Source: Omphiscola glabra (Eukaryota > Mollusca > Gastropoda > Lymnaeidae). From it: a stretch of DNA of 64,000 nt. The stretch covers positions 2,379,992 through 2,443,991 of the forward strand of contig OZ024806.1 of assembly GCA_964017045.1 (NCBI GenBank), written 5' to 3'. The notes under the pieces were generated by a model, which worked only from the letters and a program-made list of their open reading frames with translations, was not told where the DNA came from and made no database searches. Shown here in pieces: positions 52,561-62,251 of the stretch. Both the position numbers and the translations under genes were made by a program. The number at the start of each line of letters is the position of its first letter. Position 1 is the stretch's first letter.

Positions 52561-53140
52561 TGCTGAATTCCTGAAAGTTTTCTGGTTTAGATGTGGGTGT
52601 GATGGCAAGGTGTGGGAGTGATGGCAACTTGTGGTTGTGATGGCAAGGTGTGGGAGTGATGGCAACTTGTGGGTGTGATGGCAAGGTGTGGGAGTGATGG
52701 CAACTTGTGGATGTGATGGCAAGGTGTGGGAGTGATGGCAAGGTGTATGAGTGATCGCAAGGTGTAGGAGTGATGGCAAGGTGTGTGAGTGATGGAAAGG
52801 TGTGAGTGTGATGGCAAGGTGTGGGTGTGATGGCAACTTGTGGGTGTGATGGCAAGGTGTGGGAGTGATGGCAAGGTGTGGGAGTGATGGCAAGGTGTGG
52901 GAGTGATGGTGAGGTAGTGATGGCAAGGTGTGGGAGTGATGGTGAGGTAGTGATGGCAATGTGTGGGAGTGATGGCAAGGTATAGGAGTGATGGCAAGGT
53001 TTGGGAGTGATGGCAAGGTTTGGGAGTGATGGCAAGGTTTGGGAGTGATGGCGAGGTGTGGGAATGATGGCAAGGTATGGGAGTGATGGCAAGGTGAGGG
53101 AGTGATGGCAAGGTATGGGAGTGATGGCGAGGTGTTATAT
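52561..53140. repeat. 19-bp minisatellite (compound locus A, right part)
   Basis: After the linker CTGCTGAATTCCTGAAAGTT TTCTGG come about 29 copies of GTGATGGCAAGGTGTGGGA and variants. Minus-strand frames read as repeated [11 protein letters not shown] and are artefacts. Confidence 0.95.
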
Positions 53141-53249
53141 GGAATCTGGCAAGGGGTATGTATTCTCCTTTCATGATGTTGAAATTGAAAAGAGGTTAGC
53201 AAGGTGTTTTTTTAAGGCTGTCAAGGTGTGGTTATGGGGCTGTCTAATA

Positions 53250-54405
53250 CAGTGTGAGACTGGCTGATATGGTTTTGAGACTGACTGATATGGGTTTGAG
53301 ACTGGCTTATATGGTTGTGAGACTGGCTGATATGGGTTTGAGACTGGCTGATATGGGTTTGAGACTGGCTTATATGGGTGTGAGACTGGCTGATATGGGT
53401 TTGAGATTGGCTTATATGGGTTTGAGACTGGCTTATATGGGTTTGAGACTGGCTTATATGGGTGTGAGACTGGCTTATATGGGTTTGAGACTGGCTTATA
53501 TGGGTGTGAGACTGGCTTATATGGGTTTGAGACTGGCTGATATGGGTTTGAGACTGGCTGATATGGGTTTGAGACTGGCTTATATGGGTGTGAGACTGGC
53601 TGATATGGGTTTGAGACTGGCTTATATGGGTTTGAGACTGGCTTATATGGGTTTGAGACTGGCTTATATGGGTGTGAGACTGGCTGATATGGGTTTGAGA
53701 CTGGCTTATATGGGTTTGAGACTGGCTTATATGGGTTTGAGACTGGCTTATATGGGTGTGAGACTGGCTTATATGGGTTTGAGACTGGCTTATATGGGTT
53801 TGAGACTGGCTTACATGGGTTTGAGACTGACTGATATGGGTTTGAGACTGGCTTATATGGGTTTGAGACTGACTGATATAGGTGTGAGACTGACTGATAT
53901 GGGTTTGAGACTGGCTTATATGGGTTTGAGACTGACTGATATAGGTGTGAGACTGGCTTATATGGGTTTGAGACTGACTGATATGGGTGTGAGACTGGCT
54001 GATATGGGTGTGAGACTGACTGATATGGGTTTGAGACTGACTGATATGGGTTTGAGACTGGCTGATATGGGTTTGAGACTGACTGATATGGGTGTGAGAC
54101 TGACTGATATGGTTGTGAGGCTGGCTGGTGTGGTTGTGAGGCTGGCTCATGTGGTTGTGAGGCTGGCTCATGTGGTTTTGAGACTGGCTCATGTGGTTGT
54201 GAGGCTGGCTGGTGTGGTTGTGAGGCTGGCTCGTGTGGTTGTGAGACTGGCTCATATGGTTGTGAGACTTGCTCATGTGGTTGTGAGATTGGATCAAGTG
54301 GTTGTGAGGCTGGCTGGTGTGGCTGTGAGACTGGCTCATGTGGTTGTGAGACTGGCTCATGTGTTTGCGAGATTGGCTGATGTGGTTGTGAGATTGGCTG
54401 ATGTG
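53250..54405. repeat. 21-bp minisatellite, about 55 copies
   Basis: The unit is GAGACTGGCTTATATGGGTT T, with a diverged GTGGTTGTGAGGCTGGCTCAT subtype after 54110. The 21-bp period holds open a 405-codon frame on the + strand (RLAYMGL)n and a 396-codon frame on the - strand (HISQSQT)n. Neither looks like a real gene. Confidence 0.95.
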
Positions 54406-54411
54406 AACCAT

Positions 54412-57215
54412 GAATCGGTTAACATGATGGCAATATTAGCAATCAATTCAAGAATAGTTGCAGGGAAATAGTCCAACCCTTACTGCTTACGCCTTGGGTG
54501 TAATTGCATGACACAGAGGATGTACTTATTAACCCTTAGATATACAAACTGCTGAGAGTTTTCTCTGCCTTACGTCTGTGCAAACAGCTTCGCGTTAACT
54601 TGGGCAAATAAACACAACAAAAAGGAGGGACAGGTGAAGCAGAAGGTGTTGTACCTTAACATCAATAGATTCTTTGTTTACCCAAAGTTGAACCACTTTC
54701 AACGTGAACTTGAGCCACGGTATGGATTGATGTCTGTCGGATGCACTGTTTGCTATTTATGGGCAAATTGTATAGAAAATTGAAACTTCAGAAAAAGACA
54801 AATCTAAAGATAGTGGTTCCCTTTTCTAATTATTTCATCAAATCTATTTATTTAAATACTTTTCGTCAGATGATTAATCAATGGTTCTGGCCTACTTTAT
54901 AAATATCATAAAGAAATTACTCCGATTCCAGTGGATTACGTAGGTTTATATATGTAACTAGTATATATATACTAGTTATAGCTCACCAAAAATTGGCGAC
55001 AGCAATCCGTTAACTTGCCATCTACTAAAGTTACTTGACAAAAATGATCTCAAGTAACGCACATTTAAGAATCCCAATTTTTGCTACTACCCTTACCCAA
55101 TGATACGTCACGGCACATATTTTATTTCACGCCCATGAACTATATTAATATTCTGATGTCCCAACGACTTTTTAAGACTTTTAGACCGAATATTTATTAT
55201 TACACGATATTTAAATTGAGACTATTTGAACTATTTCATTTTCCGAAAAGAAAAGAATACACACCAAACGCTGTTGCGTTATTTAAAAAAAAAAAAATCA
55301 TTTAGCGTAGTTATCGGGAGTTATATTTTGCGCGCTTTCCGGAAATGGAAGCAGACACACCACAAGCAAAATATTATATAAGACAAGCAATATATTTTTT
55401 TGTTTGCTGGCATCCGTCCGTCACAACGTGACGATGGTGTAGACTCACGTGGATGCTACAGCTTGGTACCAGTGGCGTCGCAGGAGTTGCCGGAATGTTT
55501 CATTGTACCAATTTTATTCCCCCCCCCCCCCCCCAACGGGACTCCATCTCCGGGTTTGAATTCAGAGTTTCCTTCTCTTAGATGAGTTGCCGTCCAAGGT
55601 TAACGAGTCCCATCCACCCGGGCTGCTGGTGATGTTTCTGCTTGACTTGGCTTTGGCGGGGATTGAACTCTAGACCATTAACTTGAGATTTGCTAAGTCT
55701 AGAGATACATTAAGAGATGCAGAAATCCATTGTTAGAAGACGGGTTTGTCTCAAAATAGTAACATTACGTAATGCGATGTGACGTTTTCCGGTCTTTTAG
55801 AAACGGCAAACCTTATTAGGCATGACGGCCTATTTGAGCGCTAGTTTTTCTGTTTCCTATTGACCCGTAACCCTTTTGATACCTTTGAATTGAGATGGTT
55901 GTGAACTACCATCACTGGTCACTTTCTGTAGCCATTCACATTAAACGTGCACTGAATCTTAAAGAACAACAACAACAAATCAAAACAAAACACCCCCCCC
56001 CCCTCCCCCGCAATTTTTTCTTCTTTTCTTTTTTAAATACGTTTGTTCATTCTTCTTTTATTTCAAAGTTTCAAGCCCCTTGCCTAAAGAATAGCACAAC
56101 GCACTAAATTATATAGTATATTGATTCGCATTTTTTGTTTAAGTCATTGAATAATTAATAATTAAACCAAGGTTATGCAATAATAAATTCAAAGAAATGT
56201 TCGTAACTCGAATCATTCCATTATTAAGCTTGCGTATGTGCTTCAATAATTTTATTTTATTTTTAATGATTTTTTAAAAATGTTTTTGTGAGCTGTTTAC
56301 TTATGCCATCCTGACGTCTTATTCACACAATTTACATATTTATATTTCTTAATTTTAACATGTAACAAATTAATATATATATATATATAATATTAATGCA
56401 GATGTTTAAAAAAAATAATCGAGAATTTTACCGTATTAAAAAATGATTGAATAGAGAATTTTACCGTAGGAAAAAAGTGATTGACAACTTGAGTAAGTAA
56501 AGCAATAATTTATTGTATAATATGTGGTTGTTTATATAATATATGTCAATGAGTTGAGATTACGTTACCTATATTAAGTTTAATTACTATTTTAAATTAT
56601 ATAGGTTATCAGGGGCATATCTGACTTTTTTAACAAACAAAAAAAAAGGGGGGAGGGGGTCCAACAATCTTAGCCATACCTTGATGAGCACTCATACTCA
56701 TCGGATTTGGGTCATTTAAAACTGTGTATCTTGAAGCCAGAAACCCCTCCCTCCCGCTCCTTCTCGGCCAGCTACACCCGTGTAAGCTACTATGCATGTC
56801 TGATGTGTATTATGTTTGTATTGTGGTTAATCAAGGATAACCACTGCCAACAGACGTCATTAACTACTGCACTACGCCATGACCCACTAGAGATCTAGTA
56901 GGTCGTGACTACGCTCAGTAAGGCGGGTAATCAGGGTCAGGTTTGACGAGAGGTCAGAGTGTCATCATATTGACATCTTTTCCAATGAAGTCTTATTTCA
57001 ACAAAATTACGACTTCCGATAAGTAAACATCCGGTTGTCAAAAATGGCGACAATCATTAGCTTCGCAATGCTTACAAGAACATGATATGTATTAGCGTTA
57101 CCTTCGTGATTGAAAATGGCAGATAGTTGACAATTTAAAAATTAGGAACATTTAATATATTCTAATACTATTTTTATTTTATTTTAGTAATTAAAACATC
57201 GAATTCTATTATAAA
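54412..57215. other. Intergenic region upstream of SLC25A32
   Basis: AT-rich. Holds the SINE at 55400-55675, C runs near 55519 and 55992, a TA microsatellite near 56373, and no supported gene. The last few hundred bases should include the SLC25A32 promoter and 5'UTR. Confidence 0.5.
55400..55675 (-). mobile_element. tRNA-type SINE copy (reverse orientation)
   Basis: In reverse complement it starts GGTCTAGAGTTCAATCCCCG, with a B-box-like GAGTTCAATCC. It then has GGCAACTCATCTAAGAGAAG and CTCTGAATTCAAACCCGG, shared with 3745-3990, and ends in a distinctive tail (GACGCCACTGGTACCAAGC, CATCCACGTGAGTCTACACC). An internal poly(C) run interrupts it. Confidence 0.6.
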
Positions 57216-57369
57216 ATGGAGTCTAAACCTCAACGACCGAAGACCGAGAACATGAAACAAGGATTTCGGAGTCATATTCGTTTCGAACACATGGCTGCTG
57301 GTGTTACGGGAGGAGTCGTCTCATCCATTGCTCTTCATCCACTTGACTTAATTAAAGTTCGTTTTCAAG
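57216..57369 (+). CDS. SLC25A32: SLC25A32 exon 1
   Basis: Encodes [17 protein letters not shown], then the first helix ([20 protein letters not shown]) and LIKVRFQ; donor GTATGT, phase 1. The ATG is the first in frame. Confidence 0.95.
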
Positions 57370-60300
57370 GTATGTTATTTATTTTAAAATACTTGCCTAG
57401 GCCTAAAGCCTAAATTGAAACAAATGACATGAAATGAATCAAGGTCTAGTCGAATACTCCCCGAAGTGGTTGTGTCCACCGTGGCGGTGTACCCAGCAAA
57501 ACCAGGGACCTAGGCATGCGTACACCATGGCTGTGTATCTAGCAAAACCATGGACCTATGACATATGCCTGCGTACACCGCAGCAAAAATGTACCATTGA
57601 CCTGGCTTTAAGATATGGCAGCTGGATGTGAACTAGTTTGGTCTTGTGGTAGAGTATGTGGAAGGAAGAGGAGGTTGTTGATTTTGGATATTTTGCATAC
57701 TGTCATATTACTGCTGCATATAGCGGTTGTTGTACGGGAGATGGGTTCGGCAGAAAGAACGTACATAAAAATTTCTGACATTGACATCTATTAAATCCAA
57801 TTTTAACCTAAAAATCTGTGCGATCAATAATATTTGTGTGGTGGTACGTCACAGGTTAGGATATAAAATGCGGGTAAATTTCGAGAGATGGGTCCGCATT
57901 TTTTACCATGGCCGCCATCTTGGTTGATACCACCCGTAAAATTAAGAATAAAACGTTTAAAAATAATGAAAAAGCTTCCTAAATGTATCCCTCACCCTAA
58001 ATCTATCCCTCACCCTAACCTGAACCCTAAATCTATCCCTAAACCTAACCTGAACCCTAAAGTCAACAGCAACATAACAAAACACGCAAATGACGCCATG
58101 GCTCCATAACTAGACATTAGCCAAAATGCGTTTCACTTACGAAGAGGCCAGATACGACCAACAAAATACTAATAAATTCTTGCTCTTTACAAAAGTCTGG
58201 AACTTACCCAAATATCTTCCTTCCAAGATTGCAACCCCCAAAATAAAAAAAAAATGTATGTTACCAAATTGAAAAAACAAAGTTACAGTTTTACAGGAAC
58301 GTCGTTCCCTTGCATTCATGCAAGACTCAAGCCCTATGCACAATAATAATATATGTTCTACTTTTGTTTAATCTTGCAGTGTTGTTTCCTGATTACCTAG
58401 TCCCAGGGTTGATTCCTGAGTACCTAGTCCCAGGGTTGATTACCGAGTACCTATTCCCAGGGTTGATTCCTTAGTACCTATTCCCAGGGTTGATTCCTGA
58501 GTACATAGTCCCAGTGTTGATTCCTGAGTACATAGTTCCAGTGTTGATGCCTGAGTACATAGTGGCAGTTTTGATTCCTGATTACCTTGTCCCAGGGTTG
58601 ATTTCTGAGTACCTAGTCCCAGGGTTAATTCCTCCTGCTGAATTCCTGAAAGTTTTCTGGTTTAGATGTGGGTGTGATGGCAAGGTGTGGGAGTGATGGC
58701 AACTTGTGGGTGTGATGGCAAGGTGTGGGAGTGATGGCAAGGTGTGGGTGTGATGGCAACTTGTGGGTGTGATGGCAAGGTGTGGGTGTGATGGCAAGGT
58801 GTGGGTGTGATGGCAAGGTGTGTGTGTGATGGCAACAAGTGGGTGTGATGGCAAGTTGTGTGAGGGATGGAAGGTTTGGGAGTGATGGGAGTTATTATTT
58901 TTAAATAAATAGTTTTCAGTTTTAACAAGAGTTTAACATTAATTTTACAAGTACCGCATAGAGTTAAAGACTGTTAGAGACCAAGGATTTTGCTGCTTTT
59001 ACCGCCACGGAGTATGCAGGCCAAAGTCCATGGTTTCATTAGGTACACCACCACGGTGTATGTAGTGCCGGCCAATACTCCCAGTGCTTTTGGCTTTTAT
59101 TGTTTTATTTCATAATTATGATTCAAAATAATATTGTTTTTTTAAATTTATAATTAATTCATCATATTTAGAGGCATATATCATTTTCATATATGCCATG
59201 GACTATTACTGATATAATTTATTATAATTACTATAACCTAAATCATTTGAATATTAGGTATTAGGTAAATATTTTTGCAATCATTCAACGACCATCCACT
59301 CCATTTATTTCCTCGTCCTCATGTTTATTCAAATTTGCACTACTTTTTTTACCACAGCCGCCATCTTTGTTGTCTTGATAGCAGATGTGTCATACCAAAA
59401 AAGGTGGGGGCTGTGTAAACAAAACAAAAAAAGTCTTGCAAAAATATGTCTGTTAAAATGGTGAGGGGAAAGGTAGTGAATATGTTGTAACTACTGACTG
59501 ATACTGAGAGAAACAATGTTACCATATCAGTTAATACATTTTTTAAACACATTTAGTTGATGAAGGCCCTGGAAATGCCACAGCTGGTAGACCTCAGTAC
59601 CGTGGAGTAATGCACGCTTTCAGATCTATAGTGCAATCAGATGGTTGGAAGGGCTTGTACCGAGGAGTTACACCAAATGTTACAGGAGCTGGATTGTCAT
59701 GGGGACTTTATTTCTTTTTGTAAGTCTCTATGTTAAAATTTTCTTGTCTCAAGTTTGTATCCATGGTTTGGCTTTAAGTGCATTCATAGTAGGCCTATTA
59801 TTGCATCCTTCTAAGAAATTAAACTAACAATAAATTAATTTTTAAGTTTCATTTGTTTTCAATGTTAATATTTAAAAAAAAAGTTTTTTTAAAATGATTA
59901 GCTGTGCAACATTTTTATTAAGATTGAATTTTCCAGTTATAATAGTACAAAGACATGGATGCAGGATGGAGATACTACCAAGAATCTAGGGCCGGGAAAT
60001 CACATGTGGATAGCCAGCTTTGCAGGTTCATTTTGTCTAGACTTACTATTAGCCAAATAATAAATACTAAAAGGAATCTCTTTCTTTCACCTCTAGTTTG
60101 ATAAAAGAACCAACAATGAAAGATAGTTTTCCTCTGTTTAACTATAAACACATACAAAATATGATTTTTAAGCTTTTGACTTTTAATATTTTTTCCCCCT
60201 CGAATAAAAATAGGTTTTGCCACATTAAGTTTGACTAATCCGATCTGGGTGTCAAAAACTCGAATGTGTCTCCAGTATGGTACGCCTGGGAATGTCCATT

Positions 60301-62251
60301 TTGTGGGCATGTGGGAAACTCTAGTTAATGTGTACAAGTTTGAAGGTGTACGAGGATTATACAGGGTGAGTTTTCGTAATCAAAGCATCTTGGATAATGA
60401 TAGTATCATTTTATTGTATCTCAGTCATTTAAAAAAGGAAAATTCACTACAATATGTTGAATTTTTGGAAATTATGTAGTAACACGATCAATTTAACAAT
60501 TTAAAAAGAATTGTGTGTGCTGTGTCAATCGTTGATGATCTCATTACAGGGTTTTCTCCCCGGAGTGTTTGGTATCTCCCATGGAGCACTGCAGTTTATG
60601 ACATACGAGGAGATGAAGACGTTGTACAACAAACACAGAAACCAGCCGTTAGATACCAGACTGGTATTGATATTTTTATTTTTACATTTAAAATTTTACC
60701 ATGCCATAAATAATGATAATGAAGTCATTGTCTCTGGTGGCCATTACGACATATGTCTGGGGGGGGGGGGGTTAATTGGAGGCCATTACAACATATGTTA
60801 TTGGGGGGGGGGGGTGCAAATTGGTGGCGGCCACTACAACATATTTCATTTGGGGGGTGTGTACGCAAACTTTATCTCTGTAAGAGCATATCTCCTGTAA
60901 CCAAGTCCAGGGGATCTTAACTTTGTTGGGCTGCATATCTATTTGATATGGTTTATTAAACCAGTTTCACCTGGATATCATAATTAATTTTTTAAATTAT
61001 TTTGCAATGCATTACATTAAGATTCTCTTAGATGGCAACCCTTAGTCAGGGTAACAGGTGAGTACTACACTGCCTTAGTCAGGGTAACAGGTGGGTACTA
61101 CACTGCCTTAGTCAGGGTAACATGTGGGTACTACACTGCCTTAGTCAGGGTAACAGGTGAGTACTACACTGCCTTAGTCAGGGTAACAGGTGAGTACTAC
61201 ACTGCCTTAGTCAGGGTAACAGGTGGGTACTACTTGCAGCAATAAATGTGTTAAATAAAAAACAAAACAAGCATCTTGATCATTTATACCTGGTAAAATA
61301 ATAATAAACATTTGTTTGACACAGACATCTGCAGAGTACCTTACCTTCGCCGCTCTTTCAAAGATGATTGCCGCGGCCACCACATACCCATACCAGGTGG
61401 TCAGGTCAAGGTTGCAGGATCAACACCGCCACTACAATGGAGTCTGGGATGTTGTGAAACAAATTTGGGTGTAAGTTGTCTATCCGACTCTCATGGCATA
61501 GAAGTTTGTGTTGAAAAGGACCTAGCTATGGGTATGTAAGTGGGTTTGTTGCATTCCAATAATACGTCACTTAAAATTGAGTAGAAGAAGAAACAAAATA
61601 ACTAGAAGTAAATTCCTATTTGCCCAACTCCAGTTTATCAAAATGTTCCACAGGAACAATTATGAACCTATTTGTTCATTTCTTTTCCATATTCAGTTCT
61701 TTTTGGAATAAATGATTTGTTTTACTTCTGCCATGGGAGAGGACCAATTGTTAGAATTTCATTTCCATTCACATCTCATTATTTTATAATTGTTTGGTAA
61801 GATATTCCTACATCTTTTTGCTTTAAGAAATCCATTGTGTGTTCACAATTTGCCAATCGGCACAACATACAATTATAAAATGACATAAAATAACAGTAGG
61901 ATTTAAGATCACGTTTTCCTGATGGTTTAAAATGCACTTCAAAGTGAGCCGTCAAACATGCACTCTAAAAGAAATGTTTTATAAAGCAATACTTTTTTAT
62001 GTGGACCAACTTAAAATGTAATGAGGCTGGGGGGGGGGGGGGGGGAATCATAAATGGCTTGTTTGCCGAGAGCCAGCCAATGAGTAAACATTTCCCGCAG
62101 GCGAGAGTCTTTCCGTGGGCTGTTCAAGGGTCTGAATGCGTACATGATCCACATCGTTCCCAACATCATGATTGTTTTCGGCATCTACGAGGCTGTCCTC
62201 AACCTGCACGCAGAGCTGGAGGAGGACATGGCCACGGTTGAGGAGACGTGA
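57216..62251 (+). CDS. SLC25A32: Mitochondrial folate/FAD carrier SLC25A32 (whole gene, 7 exons)
   Basis: Coding exons: 57216-57369, 59557-59719, 59937-60025, 60214-60365, 60550-60663, 61325-61470, 62101-62251. All GT-AG, phases agree, total 969 nt (322 residues; human about 315). It has three mitochondrial-carrier repeats, with signatures PLDLIKVRF (42-50), PIWVSKTRM (145-153) and PYQVVRSRL (246-254). The Trp in NPIWVSKTR and the text [18 protein letters not shown] and [20 protein letters not shown] are characteristic of SLC25A32. Known role: an inner mitochondrial membrane six-helix carrier that brings folate and/or FAD into the matrix. The tail ends in acidic [12 protein letters not shown]. 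Confidence 0.96.
57865..58130 (+). repeat. Dispersed repeat with telomere-like text, copy 2
   Basis: GAGAGATGGGTCCGC, TTTTTTACCATGGCCGCCAT, then CCCTCACCCTAACCTGAACC repeated with ATCTATC spacers, then AATGACGCCATGGCTCCATA. Homologous to 33385-34165. In SLC25A32 intron 1. This copy lacks the inverted arm. Confidence 0.8.
58380..58890. repeat. Compound minisatellite locus B (27-bp then 19-bp units)
   Basis: About nine copies of TTGATTCCTGAGTACCTAGT CCCAGGG, the same linker GAATTCCTGAAAGTTTTCTG, then about ten copies of GTGATGGCAAGGTGTGGGT. The order, linker and orientation match 52135-53140. Lies in SLC25A32 intron 1. Confidence 0.95.
59557..59719 (+). CDS. SLC25A32: SLC25A32 exon 2
   Basis: Acceptor CACATTTAG, donor GTAAGT. 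Encodes [20 protein letters not shown], then [14 protein letters not shown] and [13 protein letters not shown]/EGxxGLYRG is the second part of the carrier repeat. Confidence 0.96.
59937..60025 (+). CDS. SLC25A32: SLC25A32 exon 3
   Basis: Acceptor TTTTCCAG, donor GTTCAT (weak). Encodes [20 protein letters not shown], then [10 protein letters not shown], the loop and start of helix 3. Confidence 0.93.
60214..60365 (+). CDS. SLC25A32: SLC25A32 exon 4
   Basis: Acceptor AAAAATAG after a pyrimidine run further upstream, donor GTGAGT. Encodes [20 protein letters not shown], then [11 protein letters not shown], the second carrier signature and matrix helix. Confidence 0.95.
60550..60663 (+). CDS. 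SLC25A32: SLC25A32 exon 5
   Basis: Acceptor CTCATTACAG, donor GTATTG. Encodes [20 protein letters not shown], then [18 protein letters not shown]; phase 0 at both ends. Confidence 0.96.
61030..61240. repeat. 33-bp tandem repeat carrying splice-donor motifs
   Basis: Six copies of CCTTAGTCAGGGTAACAGGT GAGTACTACACTG. Several contain ACAG/GTGAGT, a near-perfect donor consensus; others GTGGGT. In SLC25A32 intron 5, 85 bp before exon 6. Confidence 0.93.
61325..61470 (+). CDS. SLC25A32: SLC25A32 exon 6
   Basis: Acceptor TTTGACACAG, donor GTAAGT. Encodes [20 protein letters not shown], then [20 protein letters not shown] and WDVVKQIW, the third signature. The Val codon is split with exon 7. Confidence 0.96.
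62101..62251 (+). CDS. SLC25A32: SLC25A32 exon 7 (terminal coding)
   Basis: Acceptor TTTCCCGCAG; stop TGA at 62249-62251. Encodes [20 protein letters not shown], then [15 protein letters not shown] and an acidic tail. A donor-like GGAG/GTAGGT follows only 9 bases after the stop. Confidence 0.95.

Noticed and set aside
52477..53202. Three overlapping minus-strand open frames of 180-240 codons rich in His, Pro and Ser
   Set aside because: All three frames are open because of the 19-bp repeat; no conserved protein text.
53221..54471. Overlapping long open frames on both strands (about 400 codons each)
   Set aside because: Both are produced by the 21-bp repeat; composition is purely repetitive with no domain or splice context.
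54530..54560. TTAACCCTTAGATATAC as the start of a fourth TTAA MITE
   Set aside because: No matching AAGGGTTAA end found within several kilobases.
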